Part shown: piece after piece, positions 38,301-49,539 of the stretch
Layout of the letters: each line of letters opens with the position of its first letter
Position numbering within the stretch: position 1 is the first letter of the stretch
DNA from: Melastoma dodecandrum
Taxonomy: Eukaryota; Streptophyta; Magnoliopsida; Myrtales; Melastomataceae
Assembly (NCBI GenBank): GCA_029817715.1
Contig: JARUPY010000606.1
Span: 7,502,001 to 7,566,000, forward strand
Direction: 5' to 3'
Length of the DNA stretch: 64,000 bases
Position numbers and translations under genes: made by a program
The notes under the pieces: model-generated
Seen by the model: only the letters and a program-made list of their open reading frames with translations
Told to the model about the DNA's origin: nothing
Databases searched by the model: none

Positions 38301-39986
38301 TTAAACACTTCCCTTTGCTTCCTGTGAGTTAACTTATCCGCATATTATTGACTTTATTAGAGTAACATTACAGTAGGAATGATAGATGATGGTTTCAAAA
38401 CTTGCAAAGGATTTTGCAAGTGATGGTAATGACAAAATTCAACTGTCCATGCATGTTTTACAGGGAAGATAAACTAGTTGAGCGTGCAAAAACACTAAAA
38501 GTGAATAGTGGAATGGCTCCAGATGCAGACCTTGGTCCAGTAATAAGCAAACAAGTAAGTTAGAAATTACAGAAAGCCTTGGTCATGGAAAAGCATCATC
38601 TGGATTTAGTTCTTTCAAAATATTTGCTGAAGTTTCTTCGTCTTGTTCCTCAATATAGTTCTCCTGTTTAGTTTACGGTGCTTGTCCTCCTTTCTTCAGG
38701 CTAAAGAACGGATCTGCAAACTGATTCAATCCGGGATTGATGATGGGGCTAGACTACTGCTTGATGGAAGAAACATAACGGTAAGAATTTTCCATTAACT
38801 ATGGATTGCACTTATCTATGTTTTGTTTCTTGGATTGCTCTGTAACTTTATTGCCGTTAAAGTGAGGCGGGCTCTCTGCTTTACAGTCAATTTGTTGTGA
38901 TTCTGGACTACCAGATCATTCACTTGAGAAAGAAAATACTAACATCTTGTTGGGAGTGATAAATAGGTTCCTGGATACGAGCAAGGTAACTTTGTTGGGC
39001 CTACCATCTTGACCGATGTTCAATCCAATATGGAATGCTACAAGGTAATTATCATCTTTTCAAAGACAGCTTCATTTTCTGAGATTGATTTTCCGTGCAC
39101 TGTGTCCTAGATTTGGGTGCTACAACATGCTAAAAAAATCCAATTTTTCTGTGCAGGAGGAGATCTTTGGACCAGTCCTACTTTGCATGCGCGTATGTTT
39201 ACTTCCATGTCATCTTCAAAATCTTTACACTACCTGAAGTATCGTAAATGATGTCTGATTCTTAATGCTTATCTTTGGAAATACAGGCTGATATCTTCGA
39301 GGAAGCCCTCGAAATTGTTAACAAGAATAAGTATGCCCAAGCTCAGCCTAGAGTTGGTTTATCCGGTAATGATTGGGGTGGGGGGTCTTATTTTGTGTTC
39401 ATTCCCTTGTAAGGTATGGCAATGGAGCATCTATATTCACGTCGTCTGGTGTAGCTGCTCGGAAGTTCCAGACAGAGATCGAAGCCGGACAGGTACTCCC
39501 CATGTAATAATTCTTGAGTTTTGATCCCTAGTCATGGTTGATGGTGATTGAGTTTCCTTTATTGTGTCCAAAGTCTTAAGCCATGCCTCTCTTGGCATTT
39601 AGAGACGCATATCTGTAGTCAAATGATCAATAATGATGTTCGCACAATTACATTATTGATCACTTCACGTTAATCTTAATTCGTCAACTGTTTGTGATTA
39701 AGGTCGGCATCAATGTCCCCATCCCCGTACCTTTGCCCTTCTTCTCATTCACCGGGTCAAAGGCTTCATTTGCTGGGGACCTGAACTTTTACGGTAAGCA
39801 TGCTCATGTTATCTTGGAGCTCTCTCTCTCTCCCCCTGCCTAAACCTTCATCACTGCATCTTCTTCATTTCAGGCAAAGCCGGGGTAAACTTTTTTACCC
39901 AGATAAAGACGGTGACCCAACAGTGGAAAGATTTGCCCGGTGGCAGCGGGGTTTCTCTCGCGATGCCGACGTCCCAGAAGTCGTAA
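35345..39986 (+). CDS. ALDH6B2: Methylmalonate-semialdehyde dehydrogenase (acylating), mitochondrial, 19 exons, 538 aa
   Basis: The enzyme converts methylmalonate semialdehyde and malonate semialdehyde to propionyl-CoA and acetyl-CoA in valine and pyrimidine breakdown. Exons: 35345-35369, 35520-35617, 35825-35896, 35995-36156, 36266-36344, 36464-36618, 36872-36935, 37032-37111, 37459-37524, 37949-37999, 38082-38233, 38464-38554, 38700-38780, 38967-39044, 39157-39192, 39287-39330, 39414-39492, 39703-39793 and 39874-39986. They sum to 1617 bp with no stop. The N-terminus ([16 protein letters not shown], later WSSWFSTAA) is basic and hydroxylated like a mitochondrial presequence. Core marks are [44 protein letters not shown], the catalytic cysteine in [23 protein letters not shown] and [14 protein letters not shown]. 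The end [10 protein letters not shown] is family-typical. It looks intact. Confidence 0.95.
37905..37922. repeat. (TC)n microsatellite in MMSDH intron 9
   Basis: Nine TC units lie about 25 bp before the exon 10 acceptor, in the place of a polypyrimidine tract. Confidence 0.9.
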
Positions 39987-40201
39987 CAAAGCAACAGCTT
40001 CCTTGAACAGACGGTCGAATTGTGTTGTGCATATAGGAGGCACTTCCTGGACAAATGTTTAGGAAAACTTTGGTGTAACAAATTGATGCGTCCAGTGTTA
40101 GTCGTTTGTTTCTATTAACTCTTTTACTTTGGAATTATTTGGCCAAAACAAAGAAAAGCATGCAGTGGCATTAGGTAAAAACTATTCGTATTATTTCTTA
40201 A

Positions 40202-40528
40202 TCCTTTTTTGTTAAAGAAGTAGAAGAAAACCTTCTAAACGTTGACTACAGCGGGTGTTTTTTGTTCACCATAGACTACACAGTGGGTGTTGTAGAGATT
40301 GCCAGAGAAGTAAGCCCGGCAACAGCCTTAACACCGGAAGAATTGGTGCGTGCTGGAGGCTTTGGTGCGAGAGACAATATTACCAGTGCTCTTCCCGTGG
40401 CGAGTGATTCTACAGACTTCGAAGCTTCATTGCTTGATGCCGGTGTCTATGAAGAAGAATCTCAAGGGAAGACATTCAGACCAGGCCTTGGATGGAGTGA
40501 AGGTTCCGATCAGGAGCCACGACCTTAA
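40202..40528 (+). CDS. Possible exon of a small conserved plant protein
   Basis: The frame is open from 40,202 to a TAA at 40,526-40,528 and has no ATG. The usable part begins after a plausible acceptor at 40,274 (caccatag|actac). It reads through TPEELVRAGGFGARDNI and SDSTDFEASLLDAG to FRPGLGWSEGS. The acidic, Gly/Asp-rich composition and well-formed ending look like real protein and not random DNA, and I have a vague memory of small plant proteins with a similar GGFGARD...GLGW pattern. No function can be given. It may be the last exon of a gene whose first exon I did not find, or a truncated copy. It lies 216 bp downstream of the MMSDH stop. Confidence 0.4.
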   Translation, partial: SFFVKEVEENLLNVDYSGCFLFTIDYTVGVVEIAREVSPATALTPEELVRAGGFGARDNITSALPVASDSTDFEASLLDAGVYEEESQGKTFRPGLGWSEGSDQEPRP

Positions 40529-40901
40529 GTGTCGCAGGCTATATCTGCCATAAGCTGCTGTTATCATAGATTTTTTGTCAATATCTTTCTGTGAGATGAT
40601 TTCCTTATTTGACTGAAAAATTTTGTTATTTACATTCGATTAGCTGTCTTTGAATGGTCAATATCATGTCTTTCATGCTCTCTTTCCCGTGTTCTGATCT
40701 TCTGATTTATCATGATAAAGAATGCTTTTTTGAGCAAGATTTCGAAGTTTCATCGTTGAATTCAATTTGCTCAGGGTACACAAAAAAAGCCCAAAAACCT
40801 TCCTCATATCTGCTTTCTTGCCTGAAAAAGGTGCTAAAGCAGGTTATAAAGAATTTACAGTTACTATGTCCAGAAGAAATCTCGACGGACCCTGTCCTGC
40901 A

Positions 40902-42918
40902 TTATGTGGCCTGTACTTGGGCTTTAGTGCTCACGATGCCGCTGCTTTTTTGGAAAATCCTCTGGCCAGGAGCAAGAATAGCTAGAGGGTCATACTCGAG
41001 CTTCCTCCGGGTTACGACCTCCCATTTCGGGCCGAAATGTGATTGCCATTCTTCCTGGGCGCTGTAATGTGGAAGGTACTGCTTGCACCCAGTAGTCGTC
41101 CTTGAGCAAAAGTCAATAACCCTCTGATTTTGGGCCAACATGTGTTCTAGGCGTTCATTTCCCGAGGCAGATGGTACTGCAGACGACAGGAATGCCACCA
41201 GGTAGAAAACATCTTCTTCTGGGGTAACCAAGGATGTCTTGTTGTTCCATCTATGAAAAAGTGATGGAAAACTTAGTCGTGTTAGAAGAACTCGGTGACG
41301 CTATGACAAAAATGAAAGCTCTGCAGTGTAGGTTAGGTACTTTGATTGGTTTACTGGGTAGATAAGGATGGGGCCGTTGTTGTCTCCGATGATGTTGCCA
41401 AATACTTGTTCTGCAAAGTGACCGATTAGGCTCTTTGGAACTAGAAGGTTGAGCCAGGGATGAGGAACGTCCCACAGACCCTTCTCTTTGAGCTTCGTCT
41501 CTGATGTGTGCACTCTGTCTAGGAATTCCACCAGAGATACTTCTGTCTGGAATAGCGTCGATGGTATGAAGTTGAGTTCAGATAGACCTTTCTCGATACT
41601 CTGCATCGATGCTGAAGATTAACAGATTTCACTTTACGGATGACATATGGCCTTTATGCAACGTGACACTGACCTGTTCCGCGACGTGATATTCATTTCG
41701 GTCGAAATACTTGGCCACTTCAAGGCAATACAAAATCTTCCCATCAGAGTTGAACTGGCTGGCTCTAACTGGGTCTTTGGGACTGAATGAAGATCTCCAG
41801 TTATTCAGGAGGCCTGTCCTGTTGATTATGACAAATCCTTCCATGTAATCGAAGGTTTCTTTTGAGGACATCAGATGCTCTTGATCCATGGAAAATGTCG
41901 AGAATTCGTGGTAGAGCATTCTGATCCACTTAACCTGCAAAGTGCAGCAAATCATGTCTGCTCTGTTTTTACTCTTTCTGAGAATTTCTTTTTATCAAAA
42001 AGGGAAGAATATTTTACCCTTTCTGCCGATGGACCTAAGGATATCCTCGCTCTGGTGATGATCCCATACTGCCCAAGACCTCCTAGAACCCCATAGAAGA
42101 GGTCACTGTTCTGCTTCTCCGAACAGGTGATTATGTCTCCCTTTCCTGCAACAGATAGAAAGTCTCGTGTTTCAGCATGTACCGGGTCAGTTGGTATTAC
42201 TGTTCCTGCCGACCACCATATATATTCCGAGCGAGTGGAATTTCGAGGTTGATTTTAACCAGAGACTACCTGTGACAACTTCTAGCTCTTGGACGTTGTC
42301 GATCTGGGGTCCATGCAGGAACGCTTGCCCGCTTATTCCAGCATTAGACAGCGTGCCCCCTACCGTCAGGTGAAGGTAATCAGTCCAGGACTTTGGTGCA
42401 AGCCCGTGTTTAAGAGTCTCGTGTAAAATGTTTATCCACAGCTCGCCACCCGAAACATCCACGGATGGATCCTTCCCCGTGTGAACTCTCATCTCATGGG
42501 ATTTCATCGATTCCATCTGTATAACCACCCCTTTATGTGCCTGAGCTTGGCCTTGAAGGGAGTGCCCGTGCCCTCGGGCGGCCACAGTAAGCTCCGAGTA
42601 GGTTCCCAGCTCGAAAACATGCTTTATCATAGCAGAAACATCGGTAACTGACTCGGGGTGGAGAACCGCGGACGGAAGGAAGTGGTACCTTCCGCCAAAG
42701 TCCTTGGCTGCATTACCAAGGTCTTCAAACTCAAGGTAGCCATCTAGCGCGAGCGTTCTCAAGGAAAAGGCGGCGGAAACTGACGGCGATAGGAGTATGT
42801 TCGAGGAAGAGCAGCACGAGGACAGGTTGGTGCTATATGGAGTGCAGCTCAGCAGCAAAACTAGGATGATCCTACAAAGTACATGCTTGTTGGATTTGGA
42901 TTTGGAGAGGGAACACAT
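40902..42918 (-). CDS. CKX: Cytokinin oxidase/dehydrogenase (CKX1/CKX6-like), 5 exons, 548 aa
   Basis: The flavoenzyme irreversibly removes the side chain of isopentenyladenine- and zeatin-type cytokinins. Exons on the - strand: 42918-42270, 42145-42018, 41934-41674, 41600-41341 and 41250-40902 (1647 bp, phases fit; the usual five-exon CKX plan). The N-terminus is a hydrophobic signal or anchor ([13 protein letters not shown]). The FAD-binding part has [20 protein letters not shown], whose GHS histidine carries the covalent flavin. It continues [54 protein letters not shown], and C-terminally [12 protein letters not shown] and HFGPKWE near the end. The stop follows [20 protein letters not shown] with [10 protein letters not shown] favours CKX1/CKX6. 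Intact. Confidence 0.95.
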
Positions 42919-44460
42919 TTTTGAGCTTCTCCTTTGGGAATCAGTTTGGTTAGAGGGAAGCTTTCAGATGGAGAAGAAGAGAAAAGTGGTGATGCATTTG
43001 AATTAGCACACTCAAAGGAGGATTTTAAAGGCAAAGGTCTTGCATGGTCAACAAACAGCTTCAAAAACACGTTGGCAAGGGTGACTGTGACTTTTGTATG
43101 TACATGTTACTACCTAAACTTCTGCTTTTTCTACCTGTGCCGCTTTTTCTCATGTTCAGTTATTTTATATCTGTCACTTTTTGTTGGATTCGTACTCCCC
43201 ACCCTTTTTCTTTATCTTGGGCTGGGGATAAAGAGAAGATTCCAACTCTATTCTTTAAAGGGAGATGATCTCCCCTTGGTTTTGCTGTACTGTTTGTGAG
43301 TCCCCCCTTGCCTTGTTCTGCATCTGCTTTCTGGATGGAGAAAGAGAGACAGAGGAGTGAGTTCCTGTGAGTAGTAGTAGTGTTTTCAACTCTGCCATGT
43401 TCTCATTGTAGTCAGAGCAATCTCCATGCCATGCCATGCCATCCCAGTTTTCTCTTGTTCCGGAGTAAAGATCCCCCAGGACAGGCCCCTACACACCAAG
43501 CATTTTCTTTTTGTCCTGTGTTGGGATACTCCCATCTCCTAAAAGTGGAAACTCCTGCTTTCAACATTTTTTGAGGTGTGTCAGATTATTGGACACGTAG
43601 AAAATTGAATTCTGAAAGAAGGTATCTTATCTGTTGCTGTCTCTAAAGCCCGTGGAGGCATGCTTCTAGGACATATTTGCTGTATCTCCCTCTTTCAGGC
43701 AATGGTCAAAGGTTAAAAAATGCATAAACAACTAAACTTAACAAAATAATTGAAAATAGGCAAAAACGTAATGCCCCCACGAACTAAAGACAAATCAGAC
43801 GCCACAGCAACTAAAGAAACAAAACCTCAACGAACTAGTCACGATGCCTCGCATAGGGGTCGCTAAATAACTCTACTTTCGCAGAGTTATCAAGTACTTT
43901 TTCGCGTCGTTTATCTCGTGCGCGACTGTGACGCCCCATTGTATGCCTGTCGTGCTCTGTTGGGAGCCTATCAGGCTGACAACGACCAACACTTGGTCCT
44001 TTCGGAAGTGGGTCGATCGCGATTCCTTTGACTTAAAGGAGTTGTTAGGGCGAATTAAGCCTCAGTTTTCCATTCCTACCTGTTAAGCAACATGGCAAGG
44101 AGGGGAAGCTACACACAAGTGGAAAACATGCATGCATGTTCTCGGAGGAGTGATCTTTGAGAAGAGCTGACTGGGGGAAACGTTGTTGTTGTTTGTGGGG
44201 TCCTGATCCCACGTGATGATCACCACATTGAGGGGATTGTGAGGATGTTATTCTCTGGTTTGGAAAGAAAAAACAAAACAAAATCCTTGGCCGGTGCCTT
44301 CCTCCCTGCTATATCGATGAAACTCTCAGACAACCTCAGCCGGAGGGAAGTGTTGTGTAAATGCTTCCTTGGATGGTGGACAGCTCATGGAGATTGCCAG
44401 TGATGTTGCTTTCAGGGTAAGTAAATCAAGGACTTGATTTTCTACCACTCAATGCTTCCC

Positions 44461-44482
44461 ACACACACACACGCACACACAC
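44461..44482. repeat. (AC)n microsatellite
   Basis: An AC run with one G interruption in the gene-poor spacer. Confidence 0.85.
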
Positions 44483-45531
44483 CACCTTGCTCATGAAACT
44501 AGCTAAAGCTAGGGATCAGATCTCTTTGGAGTTCTGGTCAAATGGGGCTGCTGATTTGGTCTTCGTGTCTGTACTGACTGCCAACCAGCCAAATACCGAA
44601 AACTCATGGGCTGAAGTTGGGGGTATTTTATTTATTTCAAAAGTAAAAAATCTTATCACCCTTAGTGTACTACACCAGCCTCCCACTTGGTTCTAGTGAT
44701 TGTTGTAGGGGCCCGGGGAGGGTACAAGGGTGGAGAAGTGGACATTGGACAAGAAAGACAAGACGGTTTCTATTGGAGGGAACTACCTTTTGCAACTAAG
44801 ATTATTCAAAAAGGTCATGAGGGTAGCTCATCCTTTCCTTTCTTTTTCCTTGGCAAAGATTTGATCATCCTTTCCTTTGCTTTCTTCCCTTGTCAAAACT
44901 TTGAGTATGTCGTGTTCTCCTCCTCATGATCTTGTCTGTTGGGTGGTCGGTCCCTTTGTTCTCTCCTTTTTTACATGGGTATTATAATTAGTATTATTGT
45001 GGAACCCGGGTACGGCGGCTTTTTTTACCACAAGCCCGACGGGAGATCTTTACTAATCAAGTGATGAGATTTAAGGGGAATCAATCATGTTTTGAGTAAT
45101 GAATTATTGAGTCCGTGGAAGTTGGCTTTTCTCTATATTTTAAAAGGTTTTTGCATATAGGCAATCCATAGGTGTTTGTGTGTCTATATCATTGCGAGGG
45201 TGACAAGATCTACTTGGGACACAGCTCAAAAGTAATCCATATCTGATTATATCCCAGGTTTAGCTTTTGCTAACATTATATTCAAAAGAAGGTGTGTCAT
45301 CACACTGCTGAATTTTATTGTTTACGTGCTAGGGTTATGGTACATGAATAAGCTTTGGAAAAAAAAAAATAGAAATCTTTGGTCCGAGATACTTTACATC
45401 AATAACCCACCTTCAAAATTTTGCTAATGATCTTGTCCGGATGATTGTTGTTATTATCATTATGTACCCACAAAATGGGTGAAAAATTTAAAAACCTCAC
45501 CAAAGCAGACAACCTAAAAAGATGTGTCTCC

Positions 45532-45545
45532 CACACACACACACA
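45532..45545. repeat. Short (CA)n run
   Basis: Seven CA units in the gene-poor spacer. Confidence 0.8.
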
Positions 45546-45940
45546 TAAAGGGGGCATTGGTGGTGTTAGCACACGATATCATGTGGTTGGGGGGAGCAAA
45601 TCACGCATACATAAGTTAATTAGGTAATAAAACGATCGATCAATGGCAATAAAGCAAAAAAAAAAAAAGAAAGGGAAAAGGGAGCCAAGTCAGGTTAGTG
45701 GAATTGAAGCAACAAAAGTTAGGCCAACCAAATGAGATCCCATGTCAGGCCACTATAATAACAAAGTCCGTACTAATAAAAGAGTAATTGGCACAAATGA
45801 ACCCAAAATAAAAACAAGATATTACTTATAATTTAAACAACTTGTGATTAGTCGCCCTAAATTACTAAACATCAATTAGTGACACCACTACAAAATGTCG
45901 ACGACGACGAAGCGCTGTTTGCTAAAATTTTACAACCACA

Positions 45941-45963
45941 ACATCATCATCATCATCATCAAC
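45941..45963. repeat. (ATC)n microsatellite
   Basis: About seven ATC units in the gene-poor spacer; not in a recognised reading frame. Confidence 0.85.
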
Positions 45964-47866
45964 ATCACCTTTTTGTTTAATTAAGGTTTCTATGAAAGGT
46001 AAAATATGATTCTTTTTTGTTTTATTTGATTGCTGTTGTTTATTATATATTTCGTTGGGGGTGGAGAATGTCATGATGTGCCAATAAAGGAGGCAAGGTG
46101 GAAGAGGAGGAGGGGGGAGTCTTGGCCTTTGGGTGGAAGTTATCAAAACAACTTCTCTTCTAGTATTTATATTTTTCATCATGTTTCACTTTCTACTAAC
46201 AAATCCCGACAGCCCTCCTCCTCTGCATCATTCGTATCATCATCATTCCCAAACCCGACTAGAGAATGTTTCCTGCCCCATATCATTTGGCACCAACAAC
46301 AATAATCACCCCCTCCTGTGGAACCCAAAATGGGAAAATCCAAGTAAAGCATAGAAAATTGTATGTACCATGTGATGATGAATATGACTGATGTGATTTG
46401 ACGGGATAAATGGGTACATAATTGGGTTGGAATGAGGTTTAGATAGAGTAAATGGTTGTTGGACCCATTTCTTGGTTTCATTTGGAAAATAGTTGTTGTC
46501 CCTTGTCTTTGACACGTCGGGAATGTTCAGATTTCCCCAATGTTTCTCTTTTTCTTTTGTTTGGTTTTTAGGGAAAACGACTCCCCCCCCCCCACCCACC
46601 AAAATCATCCCCAATGTTTACAAATTGTTCTTGGAAAAACTATTATAATATTAGGGTTGGTTGGATTATATCTCGAGTGGGATGGATCCTCACCAATAAT
46701 AGAGGGTCGAATGTTTTCTTTTATTATTAAAAAAATTAAAACAAAGGGGTTAACCAAAGTGAACAACTTGGAAATTTTGCATGTTTAGAGAGAGCCTCTA
46801 ATAATAATACCATAAGAAATCCTGTCTATGGATGTGTATGTTTTCGAAAATAAGGCTGTGTAATAGATAGATCATAGGGTTTGATTGTGATATTCTTAGG
46901 CATTAATTAGGATTCGACACGAAAGAGTAATATATATATATATAGAAAGGCTCGTGTCCAGCCAAATGTTCGAGTTTATTGATTGACAAACACTTAATGG
47001 CTAGCTATAGCATCACTAATCAATCCACCTTTTTGTTTTTATTTATCCTAATCCTACATCTATATCCATTGACCCCTTGATCACATGCACAGTTATTCTC
47101 TCGACTCGAAAGAAGAAAAAGGCCCCCGAGAATCCCATAATAACCAATCCCCTTTGTTTCTTTAACTTCTTGCTTTGCAATTCATTCGATAGGGTTTTGA
47201 GTCACAAGCCCTCATTCATTCGAGCTTGGACAGTTGTGATAATTTTTGCTTGAATGGGACCAATCGAGGGCAGCTTAAAAAAAAGGAATTTTGTTAATTG
47301 TGTATTTAATATATCTTAAAATAATAAAACTATAGAGTGACCGTGATGAATCAATCCTTTTGGGGTGGTCCACTAATGCTTTTTCCAGTCATTTTTCATC
47401 ACTCTCAAGCACGAAAATGAACACACGCCTACACTCTCTACATCTACGAAAACGATTTTTTCCTAATAATTCTGGATGAATTATTTGCAAAGCAAGTGAA
47501 CAGGGGAGATGAAAGCGAGAAGGGATATGAGCGTGATTTATAAAGTTTATTTTGTTTCGAGATATTTCGGAAAATGATTAGATTATGAACAGAATCACAG
47601 ATAGGGACTTTGGTGCAAAGCGACTAATAAACAAAAGCGTGATGTGAACCAACCTCAAAAGATATGAGAGAATGAGGCCACCATCATCATTTTGTGGTGA
47701 AGCAAAATTTGGCAAATTTAAGTCATTGGAGAAGCAAGCGAGGATGGAAACCTGACAAGACTTTTGCCATAGTATTTTACAAGAGTTGGGTTTGTGAAAT
47801 TTGGTGGTCAAGTGAACAAAAACTACAAGAAGTTCTTGTAGGAGGATTCCCATCTTGAAGATATTG

Positions 47867-47918
47867 GGCCCTGTTCCCTGGCCCATTATCAGGGAAGTCC
47901 GGCCCATAGTGAGGCCCA
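47867..47918. other. Cluster of GGCCC words at the F-box 3' end
   Basis: Four gggcc/ggccc words lie within about 50 bp just after the F-box stop codon. They resemble site II elements but are at a 3' end, so a promoter role is doubtful. It could mark an antisense or unseen downstream promoter. Confidence 0.25.
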
Positions 47919-48731
47919 TCATTTCATGTCTTTCATAAAGAGGAAACTCTGCAAGTACCTGAGACCATCGTCTATGCTCAGGTACCTCCACTCTGCCATG
48001 CTCATTACCCCAACACTCACTCCCTCCACCCTCATCTCCCCTGACGACCTTCCTCCCATCCCCAGCTTCACCTCCGCGGCCAGAGAGCCCGAACAATGCC
48101 CCGAACAGCAGCCCGGCTGCGGCAGCTCCTGCGTAAACCATTTGTCCCCTGACGGTTCGGACCTGGCCTCCGTCTCGGAACACGACAGCAAAATGAACAT
48201 TCCTTCCCACGTTTTTAGAACCACGCTCCACGTGACACGCACCCCTTCCAGCTCCTCCTCGGGTGGCAACTGCCGCTCGCCATCGACCGCACTTAGGTCG
48301 AAGAGGAAGATCTCCGATTTACGGCGGAACTCGTCGGCAGGGGCGAAAACAGTCGCGATGTCGAGGTCGTGCTTTGTGGACCGCACGTCAACGAGGAAAG
48401 CGACGTCGGCTAGGGTGAGGACGGGCTTGGGGAGCGGCAGGGGCCGTCGACGGCGAGAGGCGCGCTGGCCGAGGGCGTAGAGGCGGCGGAAGGAGACGGC
48501 AGCGGGGTCCTCCTGGACCCCTGCCGCGGCCGAGGAGGCAGAGCGGAGCAAGCAGAGGGAGGGGAAGTGGGAGGCACAGGGGGGCTTCCAGAGAGAGTCG
48601 ATTGACATGGAATGAGACCATTCCTTGCATACGCAGGATGACACGGCTAACGTTTGCGGGTCGAGGCGGGACGACACGAGCAGCAGCACCTCCCACGGCG
48701 GTGGCGATCTACTGTCGGCGGGCATTGTCAT
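47919..48731 (-). CDS. F-box protein, single exon, 270 aa
   Basis: The protein should be the substrate-recognition part of an SCF ubiquitin ligase. An N-terminal F-box of the form PPWEVLLLVSSRLDPQTLAV, then VCKEWSHSMSIDSLWK, occupies about residues 10-55. The rest has no repeat domain such as LRR or Kelch. It contains VRVTWSVVLKTWEGMF and WFTQELPQPGCCSG, and ends EWRYLSIDDGLRYLQSFL. I recall a plant F-box subfamily with this pattern but not a reliable locus name, so the target is unknown. The coding part is GC-rich compared with its flanks. The start is the first ATG of the frame. A Mutator-type element lies 147 bp upstream of the start codon. Confidence 0.85.
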   Translation of the reverse strand: MTMPADSRSPPPWEVLLLVSSRLDPQTLAVSSCVCKEWSHSMSIDSLWKPPCASHFPSLCLLRSASSAAAGVQEDPAAVSFRRLYALGQRASRRRRPLPLPKPVLTLADVAFLVDVRSTKHDLDIATVFAPADEFRRKSEIFLFDLSAVDGERQLPPEEELEGVRVTWSVVLKTWEGMFILLSCSETEARSEPSGDKWFTQELPQPGCCSGHCSGSLAAEVKLGMGGRSSGEMRVEGVSVGVMSMAEWRYLSIDDGLRYLQSFLFMKDMK

Positions 48732-48869
48732 TTTAGGACATCACGGCGGGTGTTAACAACATCACGCAGGACAGCGGTTGAGGAAAAATGAGATTATATT
48801 GGGGAAACGGGTTTGTGACACGTGGATCTAAACGTCCACGTATGCATTTTTGGCGGGTTACTGCCGTCG

Positions 48870-48878
48870 AAAGAAATA
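48870..48878. repeat. Left 9-bp target-site duplication of the Mutator-type element
   Basis: AAAGAAATA is immediately outside the left inverted repeat and is repeated exactly at the right end. A 9-bp duplication is the signature of Mutator-superfamily insertion. Confidence 0.9.
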
Positions 48879-49169
48879 GGCAAAATATCGATTTTTGGCC
48901 CCAAGTATTGGCAAACTTTTCGATTTTGCAAATCGTTTAAAAATTTTTCAATTTGGCCTTAAATCGATGACACTTTTGTATGAAGCCTTATTTGTGACGG
49001 ACGTTAGATTTTCGCGACGTGTCAATTAACCTCCGTTACCTTAGCCTACATGGCGTCCGACGTGTGAATTACTTAATTCGTTGGCCTACGTGGCAAGCGC
49101 TGAGAAATAAAAAATTAGGAAAAAGAAAGGGGAAGAAATTGTGGATAGGGTTTGGGTTAGAAATCGGGG
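48879..49169 (+). repeat. Left terminal inverted repeat of the Mutator-type element
   Basis: It pairs with the right repeat over its full length, including the shared words gtgacggacgttag, cgacgtgtcaatta and gggttagaaatcgggg. Its A/T-rich texture contrasts with the captured core. Confidence 0.9.
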
Positions 49170-49539
49170 TAGTACAGGGAGGGCGCTCGACCGCGCCTTG
49201 CCGTTCCTCGGTCTCCCCTCGTTTTCAGAGATATTCCGTCCGTTCGGGGGGCACTTTGTGTATGGCCTCGGTATGGAGGGGCCGAACGCGGCGGGGATGG
49301 TGCATGCCCTGTTCAGGGTGACGCATAACCTGGCGAGGAGGCACGGGTGCGAGGTGGTGGCGACGGAGGTGGCGAGAGGGGACCCCCTAGGGGAGGGGAT
49401 ACCGCACTGGAAGAGGGTGTCGTGCCCGGAGGACCTTTGGTGCGTGAAGAGGCTGGGGGAGGACTATAGTGACGGGGCGGTCGGGGATTGGACGAAATCG
49501 CCACCTGGACTCTCCATCTTCGTTGACCCCGATTTCTAA
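49170..49539 (+). pseudogene. HLS1: Captured C-terminal fragment of HOOKLESS1-like N-acetyltransferase
   Basis: HLS1 is a GNAT-related nuclear protein acting in apical hook formation. This fragment is open from the inner edge of the left repeat through about 120 codons. It contains LPSFSEIFRPFGGHFVYGLG, GMVHALFRVTHNLARRHGCE, GIPHWKRVSCPEDLWCVKRL and DYSDGAVGDWTKSPPG, then SIFVDPDF. These match the end of HLS1/COP3 as I remember it. The final DF and stop codon come from the right inverted repeat, so the normal end is cut a few residues short. The acetyl-CoA-binding N-terminal part is absent. The first in-frame ATG inside the core is at about 49,272. No frame break is seen. Confidence 0.88.

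Larger units (their letters stand above)
42919..47577. other. Long gene-poor AT-rich spacer
   Basis: I read both strands and found no protein I would defend. The part next to 42,919 is the CKX promoter. The stretch 43,740-44,060 has a different texture with many CG steps and may be a transposon remnant. CA, ATC and TA microsatellites and homopolymer runs are frequent. The rest is AT-rich with stop codons in all frames. A non-coding RNA cannot be excluded by eye. Confidence 0.45.

Noticed and set aside
44290..44420. Possible microRNA precursor in the gene-poor spacer
   Set aside because: I could not match any known mature miRNA or a convincing long hairpin by eye.
46133..46354. Possible small secreted peptide in the gene-poor spacer
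   Set aside because: It has a hydrophobic start but begins without ATG and ends in low-complexity His/Asn sequence with no known peptide motif.
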